NCBI GenBank assembly: GCA_030278955.1
Contig: JAOANR010000003.1
Span: 59,575,628-59,639,627 of the forward strand
Direction: 5' to 3'
Source: Hygrophila difformis
Lineage: Eukaryota; Streptophyta; Magnoliopsida; Lamiales; Acanthaceae
DNA length: 64,000 nucleotides
Position numbers and translations under genes: made by a program
Shown here: one piece after another, positions 55,183-64,000 of the stretch
Layout of the letters: the number at the start of each line of letters is the position of its first letter
How positions within the stretch are numbered: position 1 is the stretch's first letter
The notes under the pieces: model-generated
Seen by the model: only the letters and a program-made list of their open reading frames with translations
Told to the model about the DNA's origin: nothing
Database searches by the model: none

Positions 55183-55705
55183 AAGTTAAAACTCATAATT
55201 GAAACATAAGAAATTTTCACTGGTATATTATTTATATACAGTTTACAATTTCTTTTTTCTGGCTGGGAAGGGTATTCTTCATTTGTGGAGGAGAGGAAGA
55301 GGGCTATCAATAGGTGTCCAGAAGATACAAAATGGACCAAAGGCACAGTAAGAGCTTTATGGGTTAGTCAAGTTTACAATCCAATGGGCCAAAATAATCA
55401 CATGCTACTATAACTGAGCAGAAAGTGTAACAGTACATTAGCAGAATACCCTTTTCTTCAGACAAGAGGAAAAGGCAATTCAATTTGAAGAATTAGCAAG
55501 TGTTTCAATAATTATCCTATACCCACATCTAAAGTAATCATCCATGGACAAAATATAGATATATGATCACAACATCTTTACGCATAAATCTACTTGCTAA
55601 CCCAACTAGAATTTTGTGTGTAGTCCTTAGCCCCAAAATTTGTCAAAAACCAAGCAGTACGATCGCGAAGATCGTGAACTAACCGTGCTGGAAGCCCTTC
55701 TGCAC

Positions 55706-58350
55706 TTAGTCATTCCAAGCATCCTTGTTGAACTTTCTTGAAGCTATGCCTTTGGAGGAGAGGCTCGGGGTGATTGGCATTGACGGTGTCATTGGTGCTT
55801 CTTCATCATCCCAATTGTCTCCCCAGTTGTCATCCCAACCCTCATTTTCACGGTGCTCAACCTTGCTGCCCAGGGAAATGGGTAGTTCCCCGTCTAGCTT
55901 TTGGTATTTGGGACCTTTCGGTGTAGAAAAGCTCCTCCTGTATTTGGGGAAAAGGAAAACTGCGGCTACTACTAACACTAGTACCGCCAAAAACAGGAAT
56001 CCTGTAGATGATGTTAGCTTAAAGATTGAGACATGAGAGGAACCAGGGGCATGGTCAATTTTCTTTAGGGCTTGATACTGTTGAGTAAAATTGAGGCTGC
56101 AGATGCCATGCCCAGCAGTGAGGTTTATGAAGGGGCCACTATCCAAATCACTGATTGAAATTGTTAACTGCAAGATCATACGAATCCAATCAGAACTAAA
56201 CTATTGCAATATAACAAAAGCCACAGGCATAAAGCTAGGATACAGCAGATGATTAATTTAGAAAACTCAAGCTACCTGTGGACTGTGGTGTTTCATAAAT
56301 GATGTACCGTATATGAAATTAGGGCTAACATTACTCATCTAAATCACACAGAATCGTCTACTTGAACAAATTGGGAACTTTGTGGTAGAAAGCTATAGAC
56401 ACTTTGATTTAATATGGAAAAATTATTGTTCAGTTGGGCTGGACCTCAACAGTTACATATGATGAAGCATGTTCGAACATTAAGAGTTTATCAGCTTAAC
56501 AGGCCATTCCACTTATCCACCCATGGTAAAAATATGGGTTTGTTTCCAAATACTCCTCAGAAATCTTATTCCACTCTTTCCCTCCCAAAGAAATTTTCAA
56601 AATGACCAAAAGGTTTTCCAATTATAAGAAAGAAAGTGACAAAAACAAAATCACCAAGTTGTTCTATAATTTTAACAAATATAATTCCTAGAGTTCACTT
56701 ATCCACAGTACAGACAACAAAAGAAACAACCTTAAAAATAAAACTAGAGCATAGTGTCAAACTGCCAGACAATTGCTTGGTTTATCTAAGTATATTACTA
56801 GAATTCAGAGATGTCTAAGTTTAGATTGAAAAGTGAAAGCAAGATTCATATAATGCTTAAATCAAACAAGCAGTTTAGAAAATGCCACTTCAGTATCATT
56901 AGATGGTGTACAAATACATTGTCATATATACCTCTTTTTTGTTGTTCCCTTCGATATCAACTGTGTCTGTCTCCAGAGAAACCGACTTGGGAGCTGAAAT
57001 TGTAACCTTTTGGGGGCCTTTTACTTTGTTTTGAATCAAAAGAGAAAGGGTTGGAGAATCTGAAACCAAAGAGAATTTTTATATATATTACCTAAGGCAA
57101 AATTCAGTTGGTGAATATACGAGACAGTAAATAATAGAAATTATAAAATAAGAGAAATAAAACCCAAGGCAAAATTCAGATAAAAGATTTTGACAAGCAG
57201 GATACTGGTATATCCACTATTAGTCACGATTAAATAGAAAAAGATGGGACATTTATGAGGCATATGTATTTAAGGCCAAAAATGTCACATTTCTTTCGGC
57301 GACAGCCAGTATGCATACTGTTACAAACTTATAAGTAACAATATTATTCCAAAAACAAAAACAAAATAAGTATACTAGATCTATATCATCAAATGATCAG
57401 TTTTAATTGGTTTCATATCTTGTAAACCTTTGGGTATTCTGCTGTGAGGCTTTTCAAAAAGCAGCTGATACTTCGACCAATTGGTTTGCAGACTTGCAGT
57501 GCATTTACTTTCTGAGAGCAGTTAGTTTTTGCCATCTAAGTCACATTTTACTTCATTAAAAGATTTGCGCAGGAATATACAAGATGAGTACTATCCAATG
57601 TTCTGGTCATTGTTCAACAAAATGGATTTCATTAGACCTACAGACACCATGAACTAATTCATTCATTCACATCTTCATCATTAGACCATACAAAGGGAAA
57701 CCACAACACCGTAACATGAAACTACCATGAAAGAAGCTATTATTATTGATTCAAGTGAGAAGATGAAATAGCAATTGCTATTGAGTGAATAAAATAGACT
57801 TGTCATATATGATATATCTGATATCAATCAAGGAATCTAGGAAAATAAAATTGCATACCATTCCCAGGAACTCTGAGACAAGCAATCAGCGACTTATCTT
57901 CAACTGTGCAACTATCCTGGGGATCACAACTTTCACTTGATTGCATCTCTTCCTGATTTGACTCTTTCTTTGATTCAGTACCTGACTCTTTTCCCCCCTG
58001 CCCATCTTTTTTATCACCATCATTCACTTTCTCAGGCTCAATGTCCTCTCCTTTCTGCTTCGGCAGCACATTTGAATCACCTGTAGGCTTTTCCTTCTTT
58101 GCAGCATCAGTAATCCCGTTCCCAGTATCATTACTTTCATGCTTTTTGGTATCCTCAGAGACATTCTAACAATATCAATCCCATAATCAGAAATCACAAG
58201 AATCAATATCGCCAAATTTGCACACCCATCAACACTAAACTACCAAAACCCATCACTTGAAAGCATTGTTACCTCGGAATCTGCAATCACATGACAAAAA
58301 ACAATTGTGGCCACAATTACAATCGCCAGAAACCTACAATTTATCCTCAT
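55706..58350 (-). CDS. Type I membrane protein, four exons, 324 aa (copy A)
   Basis: Exons from 5': 58350-58273, 58165-57859, 57059-56932, 56167-55706; all introns are GT-AG and the phases (0, 1, 0) give one frame. Residues 1-24 are a signal peptide (MRINCRFLAIVIVATIVFCH...). Residues 27-100 are a Lys/Glu/Gly-rich, probably unstructured lumenal stretch. Cys106, 112 and 122 (CDPQDSCTVEDKSLIAC), with Cys194, are the conserved cysteines. A beta-rich region precedes a single membrane helix at about 226-244 (TGFLFLAVLVLVVAAVFLF). The cytoplasmic tail has GWDDNWGDNWDDEEAP (Trp282, 286, 290) and several Ser/Thr-Pro sites. It resembles uncharacterised plant membrane proteins (perhaps the DUF7356 group, from memory); no function is assigned. 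The right-hand neighbour is a paralogue. A telo-box (AACCCTAG on minus) lies near 58690. Confidence 0.85.
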
Positions 58351-58800
58351 CTCCCGCGGAAAATCGGTTTCTAAGCAACCTAAAGTCAATTACACCTGGT
58401 CAACGAACAGTACCGAACAAAAATAGCAACAAAATAAACAGCGTTGTCTCATGTTCACCAACATGGGCATCCAATTACATACTTTATATATTGCCTGAAG
58501 TATCCAATTACTTGAAAATATGCTTTGATGCGGAAAAAACACAAAGTAACTGCAAAGATTATCAAGTGGTTACCTTCAGAAAACGCGATCCTGATGCATC
58601 TGGATCGGAATTAGATTGTTTAATTTAGTTTTAAAAAACTCACATAATAAAAAGCGAAAACAAACAAAACCACCGGAGTGAAAATCTAGGGTTTGCTGGC
58701 TTTGTAGTTTATGTAAAAGGTAGGACACGAAGTCATCGCCGTGAAGTTTGGAGTCAGCAGCACAGCAGAGTAGCTGACCAGTCAATCGTTTTGGAAATAA
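58351..58800 (-). promoter_or_regulatory. 5' leader and promoter of copy A, with likely leader intron
   Basis: The block AAATCTAGGGTTTGC (telo-box reversed) at about 58683-58697 is shared with the other paralogue at about 62263-62277. A donor-like GAAG/GTAACC at about 58571 and an acceptor-like ACCAG/GTGT at about 58399 suggest an intron in the 5' untranslated region; the CCAGGTGT acceptor context is conserved in copy B near 62040. Confidence 0.5.
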
Positions 58801-59109
58801 TTTTTTTTTAAAAAAATATATGGGCCGAAAAGGGTGTAGATTTTTGGGCTAAATGCTGGGTCAAAAATAATTTGCTTTCCTCACTTTAAAAAATAATTTG
58901 TTGTCAAATTTTTGTTTTTCATCATCTTCTTCTTCTTCTTCTGTTTTTTTTTAAAAAAAAAAAATATAAATAAAGAGCCGATTTTTTACATCTTCATTTT
59001 AGTAATTTTAATACATCGTATATGAAAAGTTGTTCTAATACAATTCATCAAAATATGTTTTCATTGAAAAATAACTTTTAATACTATCCATCAAAACTAT
59101 TATTTGGAC
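58801..59109. other. Intergenic, no gene seen
   Basis: Two T-A junction tracts (about 58800-58817, 58944-58964) and a short CTT microsatellite. No coding signal. Confidence 0.5.
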
Positions 59110-59658
59110 TATGGGAGATATCGAGTCGAGTCGAGCTCAAATATCATGGTACTTGAGTTTGAGCTTGAGGCAGATATTCGAGTTCGAGCTCGAGCTCGAG
59201 TATCATCGAGTTCGAGTAGCCCGTGAGTATTTTTTTTCTTAACATTTAATTTTGAATTTTTAACCATAGGCTAAAAGACACAATTCAATTTGATATTTGA
59301 ATATTGTGTTGGTTATTGCACAATTAAGATATAAATAAAATTCTTTAAAAATATATTTTAATTTTTTAAGAGTGACTATTTTTCCTCATTTAGATATTTT
59401 AAATAAGTAACATATTTTCTAATAGAATATAGAGTGGAATGTAAGGAAAAATATGAGATGAAATTAATTAAAATGTTTGTCAATGGTTTTATTGAGTTGA
59501 GTCGAGCTCAAATGCCCGAGTACTAAAATACTTGAGCTTGACTTGATACGAGCTCGAGCTCGGGCTTGAGTCCAGTGGCAATAGTCGAGTATGAGTCGAG
59601 TTTTTTTCAAGACGAGTCCCGAGTCGATTAAGAGTAGCACTACTCATAATCACCCCTA
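59110..59658. mobile_element. hAT element, relative of the 30233-48384 element
   Basis: Left end TATGGGAGATATCGAGTCG, right end ATAATCACCCCTA. Octamers ATTTGGAC (59102-59109) and ATTTGAAC (59659-59666) form a target duplication with one mismatch. The arms are full of GAGCTCGAG and CTCGAGC words, and the middle matches about 48100-48250 in reverse (ATTGTGTTGGTTATTG and neighbours). Confidence 0.8.
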
Positions 59659-59666
59659 ATTTGAAC

Positions 59667-59987
59667 TGATTTTACTTTTAAATTCTCCTTTTTCCCCATT
59701 CTCCTTCTTCTATTGACTTCTCGTTGCTCTAAACAAACATCAACAAATAATTGAAAAATATTCTGGAAAAAGTAAAATTCAAATGAAGAAAAAAAGCTCG
59801 AAGAAACAAACAGTTTCTGAATTTCCAACAACCTATAATTTATCAATATCTAAAAAGACAGAAGCATGATGAAAAATGAAGACAATTCTAAAAGCATATT
59901 TGTAATTACAGATTTTGGAGGATGGTGCTATCTTGTGAATACTTCATAATGTTACCTATAGTTTCCTTTTGTATTGTCTCAGTGACA
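59667..59987. other. Intergenic, no gene seen
   Basis: No domain in any frame; the 68-codon minus frame here is low-complexity. Confidence 0.5.
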
Positions 59988-60169
59988 CCACTTGTAGATA
60001 TTGTCTGCTTTGGGCTAATCCTCCCTCATGACTGTATAAAACACATCTTCAAGGGAGAGGTGTCTACACCATTCGTTCCCACTTGTAGATATTGTCTGCT
60101 TTGGACTAATTCTCCCTCATGGTTGTGAAACACATCTTCAAGGGAGAGGTGTCCACACCCTTCGTTCTT
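59988..60169. repeat. Tandem duplication, two 91 bp units
   Basis: CCACTTGTAGATATTGTCTG begins each unit (59988, 60079), and each contains ACATCTTCAAGGGAGAGGTG. A block ending GGGATGTTACA follows at about 60193. Such a phrase is familiar from TRIM-type LTRs, so this may be a decayed TRIM LTR; the class is inference. Confidence 0.7.
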
Positions 60170-60815
60170 CTCTCAAACTGAAGTGGGATGTTACATCCTT
60201 CTTTAAAAGTGAATCCACTACCAGTTTTTCACCATCATATTTCATTTACCAAGATTATATATACTCCATTCCCATGGGCTCAAAATGATGGATGGAATTG
60301 AAAATGGTGGGGTGCTGCAACCAATTTCACTTCAATCCATCTTCAAGGCTTCCAAAAGTCTAAACAACAGCTCTCTTCTTACATGTAGGCCATTTTAATA
60401 ATTCAATCAAAATTATGCATCTATGACAAAATATTTGATAATGTTTCCATTTATAGAATCCAAGCAAAAGAAATCAATTACCATTTAGCAATGCGATTCC
60501 AGCTTAATTATGAACCAAATTCTCATAAATTGAAATGGATTTCTCCCTAATGCAATACACACTAAACAACAAGTTCTCTGGAGAATTGCAGTCCTTTTAC
60601 AACAAGAACAAGACACACAAATTTGTTCTCCAACATGCCCTAAGATCAAAAAGGTAGAAACCTTAACTCAACAGCAGCTGCTATGAAACCAACACAAATT
60701 CTCTCAAACCTCCTCATTTTCAATCAAACCATACATTCAATTCAATTCCAAATGTTTCTTACCATAATTCTACATTCTCTTCCTTCCTTAAACTCATTGA
60801 AGGGGCTTGAACTTG

Positions 60816-61991
60816 CTACGGTTCTACCTTATGGTATCTGGGACCTTTTCTTGCAATGTTGCCCCTTTTCAATTTGGGGTAAAGAAATACTGCTGCTACT
60901 GCTATTATCAATACCGCCGAAACCAAGACTCCTGCAGACAACGTTAGCTGTAAGAACGAGTGGTGGATGGATTCAGGGAGATGATCATCCATCTTCAGGG
61001 CCATATATTCTGCTGTAAAATTGAGACTGCAGATGCCCTGTTGTCCGGCGGTAGTGAGGTTGATGAAGTGCCCGCTATCTAAACCACTGATCGATAACAT
61101 AAACTGTAACATTGTGCAGATCCAATCAGGACTTAAAAAGAACAAGCTAAGGATGTAATAACATTTTGGTTGAGAATTGAAATTGGAAAGATGGAATCAT
61201 GAAAATGAACTTGGAAATATTTAGTAGTATATACTGTACCTCTCCACTAGAGTTCCTTTGCACTTCAGTTGTGTTTGTCTTTAAGTTAATAAGTTTAACA
61301 GTCTTGGGAGCTGAAATTGTAATGTTCTGAGGGCCTTTTCCTCTGTTTTGAATCACAAGAGAAAGGGTTCGAGAATCTGACATCGAATTTGACACAATTT
61401 AATTAGACAAAGATGAACCCTAATTATCAGGCATATATATAAAGGTTAGTGTTAATTGGTTTCATACCATTCTTTGAGACTCTCAGACAAGCGATGAACG
61501 ATTCATCATCGTCCGTGCAACTATCCTGGGAATCACAAATTCCACTAGATGATGATGGCGTATTTTCTGGCGCGGGCGCATTCTTCGATTCTGAACCTGG
61601 CTTGTTTCCCCCCTGCTCATCTTTGGGATTGCCTTCAGTTGGATTTGGCGGTAAATTTGAATCGCCTGTACTCAACTGACTAGGCGCCTTCGCCTTCGCC
61701 TCCTCTGCCGGATCAATTGCCTCTTTTCCAGTGACATTGCTTCTGTGTCTTTTGATGCCCTGAGAAACATTCTAAAACAATATGAATAACCAAAAGAGTA
61801 ATCATTTATTATGCCCAAGTTACTAGTTAGCAGAAACATTCAACACTAAAGTACCAAAACCCCCCACACTTTTTAGCAGTTAAGCATTATATTAATTACT
61901 GGTTAATTACCTGTGAATCTGCGGTCACATGAAGAACAACAATTGTGGCAATAAGGACAATCACATGAAGCCTACTACAAGTAATCCTCAT
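60816..61991 (-). CDS. Type I membrane protein paralogue, 269 aa (copy B, tail lost)
   Basis: Exons from 5': 61991-61911, 61771-61468, 61376-61240, 61103-60816, with GT-AG introns and the same phases as copy A. Signal peptide at 1-24 (MRITCSRLHVIVLIATIVVL...); a Pro/Gly/Glu-rich spacer; Cys106, 112 and 122 at the same positions as in copy A (CDSQDSCTDDDESFIAC) and the fourth at 199; a membrane helix at about 231-249 (AGVLVSAVLIIAVAAVFLY). The cytoplasmic part is only about 20 residues and stops at RKGPRYHKVEP, exactly where copy A goes on into its acidic Trp-rich tail. Introns are much shorter (139, 91, 136 bp against 107, 799, 764). A tandem duplicate, apparently intact but likely changed in sorting or partner binding. 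Confidence 0.83.
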
Positions 61992-62400
61992 TTCCCCCTC
62001 TCAGATTTACAGTGTTCAGACAACCTAATGTCAGTCACACCTGGACTTAGTTAACAAACATCAACAACCACCAAAACAAGCATTGTGTGAAGTAACTATT
62101 ACACCAACATGGATGAGTATAGGGGTGTCCCTAATAATGTAGTGGGAATTAATTAAGATGGGATAATTTTATAATGAAATAGTATATCCCATTTCATTCA
62201 AACAAACAAAACTGCAACAACTGGAAAAGAAGGAAAAAAACAAATTAAAACCCTGGAGCCAAAATCTAGGGTTTGCCGGATTTGAATTTGTAGTTTAGGT
62301 AAAAGGGTAAAAAGGCAGAAACAAATGAAAGCCATTTGTCCAGCAGAGATGGTGGTGTCTCCGCAGAGGAATACGATTGCCAAAATCCAAATTATTTGCT
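61992..62400 (-). promoter_or_regulatory. 5' leader and promoter of copy B
   Basis: Shares with copy A the telo-box block AAATCTAGGGTTTGC and a conserved TGCAGTTTTGTTTG-like flank (minus). The duplication therefore covered the promoter-proximal region, so both copies may start out co-regulated. Confidence 0.5.
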
Positions 62401-62460
62401 ACTCAACAGACCATACTTGTCATAGAATCAAACGTGAGAAAAAACTGCTAGTCTGTACTA

Positions 62461-62715
62461 CTCCCTCCGTTCCTTTTTACTTGTCTTTTTAGAGAGTAAA
62501 AAGTGTTCCAAAATATTTGTCATTTTTAGGTAGTTATAGGTAGTTATGCTATAATTTTACTATATTGTCCTTCACTTTACATAAATGTTATTTGTTGACA
62601 TTTATTAAGAATTAATTTAGTTGATGGGTAAAAATGTAAATTTATAAGTTAATTAATGCAAATCTTGGTTATTGAAATTGAGCTGAAAGAGACAACTAAA
62701 AAGGAACGGAGGGAG
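62461..62715. mobile_element. Stowaway MITE
   Basis: Perfect-looking ends CTCCCTCCGTTCCTTTTTA and its inverse GGAACGGAGGGAG, TA on both sides. 255 bp, close relative of 5354-5613. The end pairing is the best in the window, suggesting a young copy. Confidence 0.92.
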
Positions 62716-63589
62716 TAGTTTTGATCTGTAGCATTTATTCTGTATTAGGTGTCATAAATATTTATTCTGTGATACTTGGGTAGTTGGGTTTTTCATTTCT
62801 ATTTATTTATGGTAAAGGTTTATATATATGTATATGGTCCGTGTGAGGAAAAATCAAAATTAAAGGAGTAGGCATCAATAGACAATAAGGTATGAGACAA
62901 GGACGACACGAGAGTTAGAAAATATAATGGACAACCTCAGGATTTTGATAAGATCGGGAGACAAAAATTTTAAGAAGGGTATGCATTTACTGATGAAGTA
63001 CAATCTACTGATGATATTCAAATACTAACCATTATTCCAATTTTTATCGGTCTTTATTATCTTAACAAAATGTTTTTTTTTTTAAATTTTATTTTATTTT
63101 ATTTTTATTTTTAATAACAGTGACGCGTAGGTGTGGGCTAAGAGAGAACAAAATGTTAGTATTACCCGTTAGAGTTTTTGCATTTTTTTTAAAATTTTTA
63201 TTTTTCGGTCAAACGCTGAATTTTCTATTCACTGCTTTGGATATGTTCTGCACGCAGTTTTTCGGAGCTTTTGGTAGATTTTGATTATATATTAAAATTG
63301 TAGTACCGTTCCGTAAACTAGTTTTTTAGAGTTTCTGGTAACTTCTTTTTAGAAGCTACCTCTTGTAGCATTCAAAAATAAGCTAGCAAACTTAGTTTAT
63401 GACCAATTACAATTTTAACCCAATAACCAACCCACTACCCAATAATTTATTGTCTACATAAATACTTGTCCATTTATATCATTCTATCAATTTTATGACA
63501 ACTACAACTAATCACTTAAATAAAACTAACAACCACAGCTCCAGCCCGCAGCTACAACTAAAGTTACAGCTCCGTGTGCATAACGGATA
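62716..63589. other. Intergenic, no gene seen
   Basis: AT-rich, with T/A tracts at about 63072 and 63188. No domain or repeat ends recognised. Confidence 0.5.
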
Positions 63590-63846
63590 CTTTGTTTTTT
63601 TTTAAAAGGTTGCACTTTTCATTTGCACGTATGTCAATGCATATTTTTAACGATTAATAACTCAAATTCGGTACAAGTAATTTTTTTTAAAATTTTGATA
63701 TTTAAAAACTATAAGATGAGATGAGTCCAACAAGATCTCACTTGGCTATATTTTATCTTCTATAACTATAACAAAAATAGAAGTCAACGTGCTATAATGA
63801 ATAGTAAAAAAAATCAAAACGTATCCTTTAAAAAACGGATGGAGTA
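63590..63846. mobile_element. Stowaway-type relic
   Basis: Right end AAAAAACGGATGGAG followed by TA. The interior in reverse orientation (AACAAGATCTCACTTGGC) identifies the family; the left end is decayed. Confidence 0.6.
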
Positions 63847-64000
63847 TTTTATAGGCCGAATTGGTAATGTTGCAGCGAATAAAAATAAATAAAAAAAAGT
63901 GCATGGACGATGATCCAAGATTGTGGTCAGCGCGACGTCATCACGTGCCATTAATGACAAATCTTAGTCCAACTTAAAAAGTTTAGTCAAGTAGTTGTAG

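Noticed and set aside
1..64000. CRISPR arrays, bacterial operons or organelle DNA
   Set aside because: The repeats are transposon families with dispersed, inverted copies; introns, MITEs and SINEs show nuclear plant DNA.

Overview
The window is nuclear DNA from a flowering plant, most likely a eudicot. Evidence: Stowaway-type MITEs (TIR CTCCCTCCGT, TA target duplications) every few kb; tRNA-derived SINEs; Cassandra-type TRIMs with 5S rRNA-like LTRs; chromovirus and gag-only Ty3/gypsy elements; plant-style small introns, telo-boxes (AAACCCTA) and site II motifs (GGCCCA). Nothing here fixes the species.

Layout. 1-0.35 kb may be the promoter and leader of a minus-strand gene running off the left edge. 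0.45-20 kb is AT-rich intergenic DNA with many Stowaway elements, SINEs, a hAT element, a ~111 bp MITE family, a broken Ulp1/C48-type protease relic (~7.65-8.33 kb) and a broken RNase H-type relic (~14.9-15.5 kb). 20.4-30.1 kb is a repeat complex: a hAT element (20420-21713), then a Mutator-like element with long TIRs (21776-27641) carrying a gag-only LTR element (22979-27545), then a Tourist-like element (27659-30059) holding a two-unit Cassandra array with four 5S-like segments plus a nested copy of its own family.

30.2-48.4 kb is a three-level nest resolved by target duplications: a hAT element (30233-48384, TSD CTCTAGAG) contains a second gag-only LTR element on the minus strand (30266-47535, TSD GTACT), whose left LTR contains a full-length Ty3/gypsy chromovirus (30471-40648, TSD GTCCC). 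A further hAT-like MITE (43858-44342, TSD GTCTCCGC) sits in the gag frame of the second element. Both gag-only elements carry no pol, a short leader, and a long GC-rich array of the motif GCCGCCA in the 3' part, in the opposite orientation to GCCGCC repeats in their own gag. In the second element the antisense strand of that 3' part has what looks like an ordinary plant gene promoter.

48.4-55.2 kb has another hAT element, several SINEs with exact target duplications and MITEs. 55.7-58.4 kb and 60.8-62.0 kb hold the only apparently intact host genes: two tandem minus-strand paralogues, four coding exons each with matching exon phases, encoding small secreted-then-anchored type I membrane proteins with four conserved cysteines. 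The right-hand copy has lost the acidic tryptophan-rich cytoplasmic tail. A hAT copy (59110-59658) and a 91 bp duplication lie between them. 62.4-64 kb is intergenic with two Stowaway-type copies.
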